From Aquimarina megaterium XH134 (GTDB taxonomy: Bacteria; Bacteroidota; Bacteroidia; Flavobacteriales; Flavobacteriaceae), in the NCBI RefSeq assembly GCF_000520975.1, contig NZ_JACB01000037.1, forward strand, positions 60,728 to 124,727: DNA of 64,000 nt, written 5' to 3'. Positions within the stretch are counted from its first letter, which is position 1; every line of letters begins with the position of its first letter. The position numbers and the translations under genes are program-made. Below, piece by piece: positions 9,251-17,875 of the stretch. Under the pieces are notes generated by a model, which was given only the letters and a program-made list of their open reading frames with translations, was not told the DNA's origin and did not search any database.

Positions 9251-10597
9251 ATGAAAGGTAGGTTTTTAATGATATTTTTACTTTTCAATTTTGTTCTTCA
9301 TGCTCAAAATGATTTCAGATTACCTTTTAAACAGAACAGCACTAAGATTAAGTTTCAATTAATCAATAACCTAATTGTTATTCCTGTTGTTGTAAACGAT
9401 ACCAAGCTTTCTTTTATTCTAGATACTGGTATTGGTTCTACAATTGTTTTTAGTGTTGATGATACTATTTCTCTAAAACATAAAAATATTTCAAAGATTC
9501 AGCTTAGAGGATTAGGTAATGATGACCCGGTAGAAGCGATGCGAACGGTTAATAATGTAATCACGATTGGTGATGCGCTAAGTATTAATCATACCATTTA
9601 TAAGGTTTTGGATGAATCAATTAATTTTTCGCCCAGAATGGGAACTATTATACATGGGGTTATCGGTTATGATTTTTTTAAAGATTTTGTTTTTGATGTT
9701 AATTATACCAAAGAATACATAAAAATATATAAACCAGAATTTTATGTGTATAAAAAATGTAGAAAATGCTATCAGGCTAAACTTGATTTAAGAGATGGAA
9801 ATAAAAAACCATTTGTAGTTGCAAAATACATGTCTGAAAATCGATTGATTGATGTTGATCTTTTGCTGGACTCAGGTTCTGGGTCTTCTTTATGGTTGTT
9901 TAAAGATGTTAAAAAAGGTATTCGAATAACCAGAAAGTCGTTTAGAGACTTTTTGGGTAAAGGATTTAATGGAGATGTATATGGTCAAAAAACTAAAATC
10001 AAAGAGTTTTATATTGGTAATTTTAAAATGAAAGAAGTAAAAGCTTCTTTTCCAGATTCTATTTACACCCAGAGAATGTCTCTCGATGACAGAGAAGGAT
10101 CGTTAGGCGGTGATGTTTTACATAGATTTAACCTTATTATAGATTATCCTGGTCAGAAAATATCGTTTAAAAAGAATAGCTTTTATAGTAAACCATTTTA
10201 TTACAATATGAGCGGAATCACTATTCAGCATAGAGGTTATACTACCATAAATGATTATGATATTAATGGTATAAAAAAAGAATCTTATACAGAAAAAAAT
10301 GAAGCTTATTTAGGATTAAATAATATTGTAAGTGAACAAAAATTGGTGATTTCAAATAATCTTGTACTTAAGCCCAGATATGAGATTTCAAATATAAGAC
10401 TTGGTTCACCGGCTGATCTTGCTGGTTTAAAAAAAGGAGATATTCTTTTACAGGTGAATGGAATAAATGCCTATAAATATAAACTTTCGGATCTTAATAA
10501 TTTATTTTCTTCTGAAGAAGGTAAAAAGATTAAGATAAAAATAAAACGATTAGGAGTAGAAATAAAGTGCAAATTCTATTTAAGAAAGGTTATCTAA
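9251..10597 (+). CDS. Exported two-lobe aspartic protease with C-terminal PDZ domain (copy 1)
   Basis: A 448-aa protein with a signal peptide ending near LHAQ. The first lobe has FILDTGIGSTIVFS (Asp about residue 57) and the second has LLLDSGSGSSLWLF, so both active-site D[TS]G motifs of a pepsin/retropepsin-like enzyme are on one chain. A PDZ domain with LGSPADLAGLKKGDILLQVNG ends the protein. A conserved KKCxKCYQxK segment (CxxC) lies just after the first lobe and is kept in the paralogue. It is expected to act in the periplasm or at the outer membrane; the substrate is unknown. The next gene is a close tandem duplicate 79 bp downstream. Confidence 0.85.
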   Translation: MKGRFLMIFLLFNFVLHAQNDFRLPFKQNSTKIKFQLINNLIVIPVVVNDTKLSFILDTGIGSTIVFSVDDTISLKHKNISKIQLRGLGNDDPVEAMRTVNNVITIGDALSINHTIYKVLDESINFSPRMGTIIHGVIGYDFFKDFVFDVNYTKEYIKIYKPEFYVYKKCRKCYQAKLDLRDGNKKPFVVAKYMSENRLIDVDLLLDSGSGSSLWLFKDVKKGIRITRKSFRDFLGKGFNGDVYGQKTKIKEFYIGNFKMKEVKASFPDSIYTQRMSLDDREGSLGGDVLHRFNLIIDYPGQKISFKKNSFYSKPFYYNMSGITIQHRGYTTINDYDINGIKKESYTEKNEAYLGLNNIVSEQKLVISNNLVLKPRYEISNIRLGSPADLAGLKKGDILLQVNGINAYKYKLSDLNNLFSSEEGKKIKIKIKRLGVEIKCKFYLRKVI

Positions 10598-10637
10598 CAG
10601 AAGAATAACGTATTCGAATTTGTAAATCCCTATTTAG

Positions 10638-10671
10638 TTTGTAGGTTTTTCAAGTATATTTTTTATATTTA
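10638..10671 (+). promoter_or_regulatory. Promoter of second protease paralogue
   Basis: TTTG at 10638-10641, a 22-bp spacer, and TATATTTA at 10664-10671 fit the Bacteroidota promoter with one mismatch in the -7 box. The ATG is only 6 nt downstream, again pointing to a very short leader. Confidence 0.5.
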
Positions 10672-10676
10672 GAGTA

Positions 10677-12026
10677 ATGAAGATTTTATCACTAGATTTT
10701 TGTCATTTTTTTAAAAGTAAGATTTTAGTATTATTTCTAATCTTTAGTACAGCTCTTTTTGCCCAAGAAAGCTTCCAGTTACCTATTGGGAAAAAAAGTG
10801 ATAAGATTAAATTTGAATTATCAAACAACCTCATTGTTGTTCCTGTTGTTGTAAATGGTGTCGAACTTTCCTTTATTTTAGATACTGGCGTAGGGTCAAC
10901 AATTATATTTAGCGTAGATAATAAAAGCTCCTTAGAACTTAAGAATGCATCAAAAATTTACCTTAGAGGGTTAGGCGATAATGAACCCGTAGAGGCAATA
11001 AAATCTATTAATAACGAAGTAAGGATAGGTGATGCTGTTAGTACTAATCACAAGATTTACCTGGTTTTGGATGAGTCAATTAATTTTTCTCCCAGAATGG
11101 GATTTCCTGTACATGGGATTATAGGTCATGATTTTATTAAAAACTTTGTTTTGGATATTAATTATTCAAAGCAGTATATAAAAATGTATAATCCAGGGTC
11201 GTATACTTACAAAAAGTGTAAAAAGTGCTACCAAACCAAAATTGATTTTAGAGAAAAAAAGAAAAGACCTTTTATTACGGCTCAATATGAATCTGCTAAG
11301 GGGTTGATCGATATCAATCTTTTGTTAGATTCGGGTTCTGGTTCTTCTTTATGGTTATTTGAGAATAAAGAAAAAGGGATATATGCTGGTGAGAATTCCT
11401 TTAGAGATTTTTTGGGTAAAGGTTTTAGTGGAGATATTTATGGTGAAAAAACTAAAATTAAAGAACTCCATATTGGTGATTTTAAAATGAAGGAAGTAAC
11501 AGCCTCATTTCCAGATTCTATCTACATACAAGGGATATCTTTAAATAACAGGCAAGGGTCATTAGGAGGAAATATTCTAAGGAGGTTTAATCTTATTTTA
11601 GATTATACCCGTCAGAAAATATCTTTTAAAAAGAATAGTTTTTTTAATAAACCTTTTCATTATAATATGAGTGGGCTTACTATTCAGCATACAGGTTTTA
11701 CAGCAGTAAAAAATTATAAAGAAGAAGATAGAGTGTATTTGGGGTTAAATAAATTGGTAAACCAAAAAACAATTGAGTTGACAAATAACTTTATTCTTCA
11801 GCCTAAGTACGAAATTTTGGATGTTAGACCTAATTCGCCAGCTGATCTCGCTGGTTTAAAAAAAGGAGATGTTATTTTGCAAGTGAATGGTAAAAACGCA
11901 TATAGGTATAAACTTTCTGATCTCAATGATATGTTTTATTTTGAAGAAGGAAGGAGAATTAAGATGAAAATAGAACGATTAGGGATAGAAATAAGTTATA
12001 ATTTCTCACTTAAAAAAGTAATCTAA
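10677..12026 (+). CDS. Exported two-lobe aspartic protease with C-terminal PDZ domain (copy 2)
   Basis: A 449-aa paralogue of the preceding gene, similar along its whole length. The signal peptide is longer, with a cleavage-like site near LFAQ. Active-site motifs are FILDTGVGSTIIFS and LLLDSGSGSSLWLF. The CxxC segment YKKCKKCYQTK and the C-terminal PDZ with NSPADLAGLKKGDVILQVNG are retained. Both catalytic aspartates are kept in both copies, so neither looks like a decayed duplicate. The most divergent part is the region just before the PDZ domain, where copy 1 has a few extra residues. A perfect palindromic terminator follows. Confidence 0.85.
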   Translation: MKILSLDFCHFFKSKILVLFLIFSTALFAQESFQLPIGKKSDKIKFELSNNLIVVPVVVNGVELSFILDTGVGSTIIFSVDNKSSLELKNASKIYLRGLGDNEPVEAIKSINNEVRIGDAVSTNHKIYLVLDESINFSPRMGFPVHGIIGHDFIKNFVLDINYSKQYIKMYNPGSYTYKKCKKCYQTKIDFREKKKRPFITAQYESAKGLIDINLLLDSGSGSSLWLFENKEKGIYAGENSFRDFLGKGFSGDIYGEKTKIKELHIGDFKMKEVTASFPDSIYIQGISLNNRQGSLGGNILRRFNLILDYTRQKISFKKNSFFNKPFHYNMSGLTIQHTGFTAVKNYKEEDRVYLGLNKLVNQKTIELTNNFILQPKYEILDVRPNSPADLAGLKKGDVILQVNGKNAYRYKLSDLNDMFYFEEGRRIKMKIERLGIEISYNFSLKKVI

Positions 12027-12030
12027 AAAT

Positions 12031-12060
12031 AAAAAAGGATACTCTAGAGTATCCTTTTTT
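12031..12060. terminator. Bidirectional intrinsic terminator
   Basis: A perfect 30-bp palindrome: A-run, core GGATACTCTAGAGTATCC, then T-run. It lies between the convergent protease and DUF1573 genes and would work on both strands. Confidence 0.9.
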
Positions 12061-12082
12061 AATACGATTAATTATACAAGTT

Positions 12083-12487
12083 CTAGTTTTTCTTTTCTAA
12101 AACACTTTTATCAAGGACAGTTCCTTTAATTTTTATAGCCATTGTAGGAGTATCTCCTGCATTAGATGTTACTGTAATAGTTTTGCGAATTGGTCCCACT
12201 CTTTTGGTATCGTATTTAACTTCGATAACACCAGATGCTCCAGGAGCAATTGGTTGCTCTGGTTTTTTAGGAATGGTACATCCACAGCTTGAATATACTC
12301 TGGAGATAACTAAAGGAGCATTTCCTGTATTTGTAAATTCAAATTGACGAACACCGTCACTACCTTTGGCGATTTCGCCATAGTCAACAACTTCGGATTT
12401 AAATTTTATTTGCGCTTTATTAGTATCCTGTGCATATAAGGTTGTGCCAAGAAAACCAATAAATAAAATTATCATTATTTTTTTCAT
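12083..12487 (-). CDS. DUF1573 domain exported protein
   Basis: A 134-aa protein with a signal peptide (ends near LYAQ) followed by one Ig-like DUF1573 domain: FEFTNTGNAPLVISRVYSSC, GCTIPKKP and the IEVKYDTKRVGPIRKTI strand. The SSCGC motif is the hallmark of this family, which is abundant in Bacteroidota. The domain is probably an extracytoplasmic beta-sandwich; its role is unknown. A good promoter lies upstream at 12509-12540. Confidence 0.9.
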   Translation of the reverse strand: MKKIMIILFIGFLGTTLYAQDTNKAQIKFKSEVVDYGEIAKGSDGVRQFEFTNTGNAPLVISRVYSSCGCTIPKKPEQPIAPGASGVIEVKYDTKRVGPIRKTITVTSNAGDTPTMAIKIKGTVLDKSVLEKKN

Positions 12488-12508
12488 GATGTAGGTTTTT
12501 GTTAAACG

Positions 12509-12540
12509 TAAAAGTACTTACTTTTTATTCAACTGCAAAA
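12509..12540 (-). promoter_or_regulatory. Promoter of the DUF1573 gene
   Basis: Read on the minus strand: TTTTG (12540-12536), a 19-bp spacer, then TACTTTTA (12516-12509). This matches the Bacteroidota consensus with one mismatch in the last base of the -7 box. Confidence 0.6.
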
Positions 12541-12548
12541 TGATACCC

Positions 12549-12704
12549 AAAAGTAAGAGGTCAGAAGCTAGAGGTGTGAGGTTAGAAAATTTCATATAGT
12601 GTATGATATAAACTATTATATTTTTATAGCCACAATATTTAATTTCATTACTCAGGTTTTTTTTAAATTTTCATATTTCTAACTTCGTACTTCATACTTT
12701 AATA
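12549..12704. repeat. Opposed degenerate heptamer tracts upstream of valS
   Basis: From about 12549 to 12590 the DNA runs in 7-nt units of the type AGAGGTC, AGAAGCT, AGAGGTG, TGAGGTT, AGAAAAT. From 12670 to 12704 it runs in complementary-type units TTCATAT, TTCTAAC, TTCGTAC, TTCATAC, TTTAATA. The two tracts are thus inverted relative to each other, about 80 bp apart. No open frame of note lies inside. The right tract ends directly at the valS -7 box. Confidence 0.6.
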
Positions 12705-12706
12705 AG

Positions 12707-12714
12707 TACTTTTG
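12707..12714 (+). promoter_or_regulatory. -7 element of valS
   Basis: TACTTTTG is an exact TAnnTTTG match, 30 nt before the ATG at 12745. No clear -33 TTG is seen in the heptamer tract upstream. Confidence 0.6.
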
Positions 12715-12744
12715 CACTTCTTAATTCAAAAATCAGACCAAAGT

Positions 12745-15378
12745 ATGTCTTTAGCAGGAAAATACGATGCAAAATCGATAGAAGAAAAGTGGTATGCCTA
12801 CTGGATGGAAAATAACTATTTTCACTCAGAGGTTGATGAAAGAGAAGCGTATACTATTGTTATTCCACCGCCAAATGTTACTGGTGTTTTGCATATGGGA
12901 CATATGCTTAACAATACAATTCAGGATGTGTTAATCCGTAGAGCTCGTCTAAAAGGGTATAATGCGTGTTGGGTACCGGGAACAGACCATGCTTCGATAG
13001 CAACAGAGGCTAAAGTTGTTGCTAAGCTAAAAGATGAAGGGGTTGATAAAAACGATCTTACCAGAGAAGAGTTTTTAGAACATGCCTGGGAATGGACTCA
13101 TAAGCATGGAGGAATTATCCTGGAACAGTTAAAAAAACTAGGAGCTTCTTGTGATTGGGAACGTACTGCTTTTACAATGGATGACAACTTGTCGGCATCT
13201 GTAATTAAGGTTTTTGTAGATCTGTATAATAAAGGATTGATTTATCGTGGGTATAGAATGGTAAATTGGGATCCCCAAGCTAAGACCACCTTGTCTGATG
13301 AAGAAGTAATCTATGAAGAAAAACAAGGTAATTTATACTACCTCAATTATGCAATAGAAGGTACAGAAGATATACTAACCATTGCAACTACCCGTCCAGA
13401 GACAATTATGGGAGATACTGCAATCTGTATTAACCCAAATGATGATCGATTTACGCATCTTAAAGGTAAAAAAGCCATTGTGCCTATTGCTAATCGTGTT
13501 ATACCAATAATCGAAGATGAATATGTAGATATGGAGTTTGGTACCGGGTGCCTTAAAGTAACACCTGCTCATGATCCTAACGATAAGACATTGGGAGATA
13601 AACATAATCTAGAAGTTATAGATATTTTTAATGATGATGCTACCTTAAACTCTTATGGGTTACAGTATGAAGGAAAAGATCGTTTTGTAGTTCGTAAAGA
13701 GATTGTAAAGGAGTTAGAACATATTGGAGCACTTGCAAAAACAGAAACACACCTTAATAAAGTAGGGACTAGTGAGCGTACCAAAGCTGTGATCGAACCA
13801 AAATTAAGTGATCAGTGGTTCTTAAAAATGAAAGACCTGGCTAAACCAGCCTTAGATTCTGTTTTGAATAAAGAGGTAAACCTAGTTCCCGAAAAATTTA
13901 TAAATACCTATCGTTACTGGATGGAAAATGTTAGAGATTGGAACATTTCACGCCAGTTATGGTGGGGACATCAAATTCCGGCATATTTCTATGGAGATGG
14001 TAAGGAAGATTTTGTGGTAGCAGAAAGTAAAGAAGAGGCTTTGATTTTGGCCAAAGAAAAAACAGGGAATACAGAGTTAACTAATGCAGATCTTACTCAG
14101 GATCCTGATGCTTTGGATACCTGGTTTTCTTCCTGGTTGTGGCCTATGAGTGTTTTTAACGGTATTTTGGAGCCAGATAATAAGGAGATTAATTACTATT
14201 ATCCTACTAATGACTTGGTTACTGCCCCAGAAATCTTATTCTTTTGGGTGGCACGTATGATTATTGCTGGATATGAATATCGAGGAGAAAAACCTTTTAC
14301 CAATGTATACCTTACTGGTATTGTAAGAGATAAAAAACGCCGTAAGATGTCTAAATCTTTAGGTAATTCTCCAAATCCATTAGATTTAATTGACCAATAT
14401 GGAGCAGATGGTATTAGAGTAGGAATGTTGTTAAGTTCTCCTGCAGGAAATGATTTAATGTTTGATGAAGACTTGTGTAAGCAAGGTAGTGCCTTTGTTA
14501 ATAAAATATTTAATGCCTCTAAACTTATTCTTGGTTGGGAGGTTGATAATACTATAGATCAACCAGAAGCTTCGGCTATGGCAATAGCATGGTACGCCTC
14601 AAAATTTCAAAAAGCATTGTTAGAGTTAGAAGATAGCTATGCAAAATATCGTATTAGTGATGCCTTAATGACAACCTATAAATTAGTATGGGATGATTTC
14701 TGTAGCTGGTTGTTAGAGATGGTTAAACCTGCTTATGGTAGTCCTATTGATGGTAAAACTTATCAGGAGATAATCAAAATCTTAGAAGACAATTTAAAGA
14801 TTTTACACCCTTTTGTTCCTTTTATTTCTGAAGAAATATGGCAACAGATCACAGATAGAACACCAGAAGAAGCATTAATTATTGCCAATTGGCCAGCATC
14901 ACAAGTTGTTAATGAAAGTTTGATTGCAGAATTTGAGATTGCAGCAGATGTGGTTTCTGGAATTAGAACAATACGAAAGGAGAAAAATATAGCGTTTAAA
15001 GAAACCATCGAATTATCTGTATTGAATAGCGAAAACAATAGTTCTACTTTTGATCCGGTAATTAGTAAGCTCGGAAACCTGTCGACATTAAATTATGTAG
15101 ATCAAAAGGTTGAAGGAGCACTTTCTTTTAGAGTGAAATCTAATGAATATTTTATTCCGATTTCTGGAGCAATAAATGTAGAGGAAGAAATTAAAAAGTT
15201 GACCGATGAGTTATCGTATACAGAAGGTTTCTTGAAATCTGTTCAGAAAAAATTACAAAATGAGCGTTTTGTAAACAATGCACCAGAGCAGGTTATTGCT
15301 AATGAAAAAAAGAAACAAGCTGATGCTGAAGCTAAAATTGCTACTATAAAATCAAGTCTAAAGAGCTTACATAATTAG
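12745..15378 (+). CDS. valS: Valine--tRNA ligase
   Basis: Class I aminoacyl-tRNA synthetase that charges tRNA-Val in the cytoplasm. The HIGH-type motif is HMGH in NVTGVLHMGHMLNN and the KMSKS loop is intact in KKRRKMSKSLGNS. The editing domain, the anticodon-binding domain and a C-terminal coiled-coil arm (about the last 65 residues, rich in Lys/Glu) are all present. The length of 877 aa is normal. The start is taken as ATG at 12745 (MSLAGKYDAKSIEEKW) because the longer open frame begins at a TTG that is part of the promoter -7 box. A bidirectional terminator follows. Confidence 0.96.
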   Translation: MSLAGKYDAKSIEEKWYAYWMENNYFHSEVDEREAYTIVIPPPNVTGVLHMGHMLNNTIQDVLIRRARLKGYNACWVPGTDHASIATEAKVVAKLKDEGVDKNDLTREEFLEHAWEWTHKHGGIILEQLKKLGASCDWERTAFTMDDNLSASVIKVFVDLYNKGLIYRGYRMVNWDPQAKTTLSDEEVIYEEKQGNLYYLNYAIEGTEDILTIATTRPETIMGDTAICINPNDDRFTHLKGKKAIVPIANRVIPIIEDEYVDMEFGTGCLKVTPAHDPNDKTLGDKHNLEVIDIFNDDATLNSYGLQYEGKDRFVVRKEIVKELEHIGALAKTETHLNKVGTSERTKAVIEPKLSDQWFLKMKDLAKPALDSVLNKEVNLVPEKFINTYRYWMENVRDWNISRQLWWGHQIPAYFYGDGKEDFVVAESKEEALILAKEKTGNTELTNADLTQDPDALDTWFSSWLWPMSVFNGILEPDNKEINYYYPTNDLVTAPEILFFWVARMIIAGYEYRGEKPFTNVYLTGIVRDKKRRKMSKSLGNSPNPLDLIDQYGADGIRVGMLLSSPAGNDLMFDEDLCKQGSAFVNKIFNASKLILGWEVDNTIDQPEASAMAIAWYASKFQKALLELEDSYAKYRISDALMTTYKLVWDDFCSWLLEMVKPAYGSPIDGKTYQEIIKILEDNLKILHPFVPFISEEIWQQITDRTPEEALIIANWPASQVVNESLIAEFEIAADVVSGIRTIRKEKNIAFKETIELSVLNSENNSSTFDPVISKLGNLSTLNYVDQKVEGALSFRVKSNEYFIPISGAINVEEEIKKLTDELSYTEGFLKSVQKKLQNERFVNNAPEQVIANEKKKQADAEAKIATIKSSLKSLHN

Positions 15379-15396
15379 ATAGATAGTTTGATTCAT

Positions 15397-15429
15397 AAAA
15401 AAGGCCTTGATCAAATCAAGGCCTTTTTT
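15397..15429. terminator. Bidirectional intrinsic terminator
   Basis: A 14-bp perfect stem (A-run plus GGCCTTGA at 15397-15410; TCAAGGCC plus T-run at 15416-15429) with a 5-nt loop sits between the convergent valS and ACBP genes. Confidence 0.9.
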
Positions 15430-15430
15430 A

Positions 15431-15697
15431 TTAGTCGATAATATATTTATTTACCAATTCTATGTATTTTTCTTTAGCTTCTTTTGGGGTAAGGTTTTTT
15501 GCTTGAAAAAATGCATTTAATTTAAATGCATTTCTAAGCTCACTGTCTCCTGATGGGGTAAAAAAACCTTCTGTATGCGTTGCTCTTTTGTAATATGCAT
15601 AGAAATGAAGCATGATATCGGGAGGCAATTGTATTTTAGTATTGCAGGCGCGCTCATATGCGTTATCGAAGGCGATATTTAATTCTTCTTCGGTCAT
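15431..15697 (-). CDS. Acyl-CoA-binding protein
   Basis: An 88-aa soluble protein of the ACBP family, which binds long-chain acyl-CoA esters. Diagnostic segments are the helix with LPPDIMLHFYAYYKRAT and the C-terminal KLNAFFQAKNLTPKEAKEKY, which fits the family pattern W/F-x-A-W/F-x-x-x-x-G/N-L-[ST]-x-x-[ED]-A-x-x-x-Y. It is the last gene of the LUD-cdsA-psd-ACBP run, 2 bp after psd, which places it with phospholipid synthesis. The terminator at 15397-15429 closes the transcript. Confidence 0.9.
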   Translation of the reverse strand: MTEEELNIAFDNAYERACNTKIQLPPDIMLHFYAYYKRATHTEGFFTPSGDSELRNAFKLNAFFQAKNLTPKEAKEKYIELVNKYIID

Positions 15698-15699
15698 GA

Positions 15700-16347
15700 T
15701 TAAAGATTAGCAATAACACTTTCTCCTCCTTTTACTTTTTGATTTAAAGTAACATTTACATCGGTTCCTATAGGTAAATATACATCTACTCTTGATCCAA
15801 ACTTAATAAAACCGCTATCAGAACCTTGAACTACCTTTTCTCCTTCCTTAGCATAATTTACAATTCTTTTTGCAAGTGCTCCTGCTATTTGTCGATAAAG
15901 TACTTCTATACTATTATTTTTTACGACAACGGTAGTTCTTTCATTTTCTTCAGAAGCTTTAGGGTGCCAGGCTACAAGGTATTTACCAGGATGGTATTTG
16001 CTAAAAATAACTTCGCCATTTATTGGATGACGTGTTACATGAACATTTACCGGAGACATAAAAATTGAAACCTGTAAACGATTGTCTTTAAAATGCTCTT
16101 TTTCGAATACTTCTTCGATAACTACTACTTTTCCATCAACAGGTGCAACTACAGTACTATCATTTACTGTTGTATGCCTTTTAGGATTTCTGAAAAATTG
16201 CAAAATTAAGATCAGAAATACTAATGTAACCGAAAATATAGCGATTTGCCATTCATCGATCTGAATAGCTACGTATGAGGCCAAATTAATGCCTAGAAAT
16301 AATACAAGTGCTACCGATATTATTTTATATCCTTCTTTATGAAACAT
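15700..16347 (-). CDS. psd: Phosphatidylserine decarboxylase proenzyme
   Basis: A pyruvoyl-dependent enzyme that converts phosphatidylserine to phosphatidylethanolamine at the inner membrane. The 215-aa length is that of the short type. Two hydrophobic segments occupy about 8-50, followed by APVDGKVV, SVHVTRHP-like VNVHVTRHPINGEV, and the self-cleavage site KFGSRVD, where Gly184-Ser185 would split to give the pyruvoyl group. The first codons overlap the end of cdsA by about 11 bp, so the two are translationally coupled. Confidence 0.93.
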   Translation of the reverse strand: MFHKEGYKIISVALVLFLGINLASYVAIQIDEWQIAIFSVTLVFLILILQFFRNPKRHTTVNDSTVVAPVDGKVVVIEEVFEKEHFKDNRLQVSIFMSPVNVHVTRHPINGEVIFSKYHPGKYLVAWHPKASEENERTTVVVKNNSIEVLYRQIAGALAKRIVNYAKEGEKVVQGSDSGFIKFGSRVDVYLPIGTDVNVTLNQKVKGGESVIANL

Positions 16348-17146
16348 GCTTTAATATTTGTAAAAATGCATATAAAAATGGGCTGGCAAATATAACACTA
16401 TCTAATCTGTCATATATGCCGCCGTGACCTGGCATTATAGTGCCACTGTCTTTAACTCCAGCCTGTCTTTTGAACTTAGATTGGATTAAGTCTCCCAGAG
16501 TTCCAAAAATACTCATAATTATGCTTATAATCAACCAAATGCCTATGGATAAAGTATTGGTGAATATGGCGATTAAATATCCCGCTAATAATGAGAAAAT
16601 AAACCCTCCGATAAACCCTTCTATAGTCTTTTTTGGAGATATTCGTTCTAATAATTTATGTTTTCCAAAATTTTTACCCACCAAATAAGCAAAAGTGTCA
16701 TTGACCCAAGTGATTAAAAATGCTCCCGCAATAATGAAAGGTTGATACTCTCCTGTATAATAAGGTACAAGAGTTAAAAACACGATAGAAGTGATTAGAT
16801 AAAAAATACTGGTATGATATTTTCGTTTCTCGAACATTGGGATAATACGAATCGTAACTAAATCTTTTACTAAAAACAATTCTGTGATAATGGTAAGAGT
16901 CAAAACAGGGAGAATAAGATAAAAATATAGCTTATCCTGAAATATGTTTAACACCGCCAAGAGGGTAATAAATATTACATACAATCTTTTATTTCTAAGA
17001 TAAATTAATTTTTGAAATTCATATATAGCAATTACTCCAAAAACCAAAAAGATCCCAATAAAGGTATATCTATTGATACATATACATAGTAGTAAAATAG
17101 AGACATATAAAAGCCCCGATAAAGATCTTGTAAGCAGTTCCTTCAT
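16337..17146 (-). CDS. cdsA: Phosphatidate cytidylyltransferase
   Basis: Integral membrane enzyme that makes CDP-diacylglycerol from phosphatidic acid and CTP, the branch point for phospholipids. It has about eight membrane segments and the C-terminal signature PGHGGIYDRLDSVIFASP, which matches the CdsA pattern. The start is ATG at 17146 (MKELLTRSLSGLLYV), giving 269 aa. A longer frame from 17197 would run into the LUD gene and add a Cys-rich, non-family extension. The LUD stop codon lies one base before this start, so they form one transcript. Confidence 0.95.
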   Translation of the reverse strand: MKELLTRSLSGLLYVSILLLCICINRYTFIGIFLVFGVIAIYEFQKLIYLRNKRLYVIFITLLAVLNIFQDKLYFYLILPVLTLTIITELFLVKDLVTIRIIPMFEKRKYHTSIFYLITSIVFLTLVPYYTGEYQPFIIAGAFLITWVNDTFAYLVGKNFGKHKLLERISPKKTIEGFIGGFIFSLLAGYLIAIFTNTLSIGIWLIISIIMSIFGTLGDLIQSKFKRQAGVKDSGTIMPGHGGIYDRLDSVIFASPFLYAFLQILKHVS

Positions 17147-17147
17147 A

Positions 17148-17759
17148 TTATAAATCTTCCAGCAGCAGCAAATATAAATTTTTTGAACTATTTCCATAGC
17201 TTAAGAAATCCTTTTCTTTTTGCGGTTCAAAATCTTTGATTGTAGTAATGTTAGAAGGAATAGAATTTTTGTTTTTATTTTTTATACCTTTTAATCCCTC
17301 GCCAATACTTTTAACTAGTTGACTGGTAGCAGCTAAGATTACAAAATTATCAGGAAGCTCGGTAAGTTTTTTCTCTCTAAGTTGGTTCGAGGATACTAAT
17401 ATAGATCCGTTATCTGCAATTAAATATTCACAAGTAGCAAAAAAGAAAGAAGCAGAAAAGCTTTTAACATAATTTAGATTGAAACCAGAGAATTTATGTT
17501 CTAAAGCAATATCAAAACAACATACGTCTTTCTCATACCAATCATTTTCCAAAAGAATCTTGTCAAAAGAATCAGAGACTTCATTTTCATCATCACAATA
17601 AAGAAACTTACCACCGTTTCTTTTAAAATTTATCATAAAGCTTTCATCAATCGGTAGATCGATTTCTGGCATATATTTACTGCGATCATCTAAGTGACGT
17701 TCTTTACTCTTTTGGTCTGATTTAGATTTTGAGGAAAATATTCTTCTAAATAGACTCAT
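17148..17759 (-). CDS. LUD domain protein (LutC/YkgG family)
   Basis: A 203-aa protein of the LUD family. The visible core is the strand-loop pattern SFFFATCEYLIADNGSILVSS followed by LPDNFVILAATSQLVKSI, which resembles the family's D-x-G/S-x-I/L-V substrate site. The N-terminus is short and highly charged. The family is best known from lactate-utilisation clusters, but no lutA/lutB genes are here. The gene instead abuts cdsA (one base between stop and start). Whether it has a role in lipid metabolism is unknown; co-transcription is the only evidence. Confidence 0.8.
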   Translation of the reverse strand: MSLFRRIFSSKSKSDQKSKERHLDDRSKYMPEIDLPIDESFMINFKRNGGKFLYCDDENEVSDSFDKILLENDWYEKDVCCFDIALEHKFSGFNLNYVKSFSASFFFATCEYLIADNGSILVSSNQLREKKLTELPDNFVILAATSQLVKSIGEGLKGIKNKNKNSIPSNITTIKDFEPQKEKDFLSYGNSSKNLYLLLLEDL

Positions 17760-17811
17760 TTTTTAGATTGGGATTGGGAAATTACGGTTTTACATTACCT
17801 CCAAAGATAAA

Positions 17812-17850
17812 AAAAATCTTAACCTAATATTCCGTTAGGTTAAGATTTTT
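17812..17850 (-). terminator. Intrinsic terminator of rsfS-ftsH
   Basis: A 16-bp perfect stem (AAAAATCTTAACCTAA at 17812-17827; its complement at 17835-17850) with a 7-nt loop, flanked by A- and T-runs. It separates ftsH from the LUD-cdsA-psd-ACBP unit. Confidence 0.9.
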
Positions 17851-17875
17851 CAATTTACAAGTAAAAATAATATGT

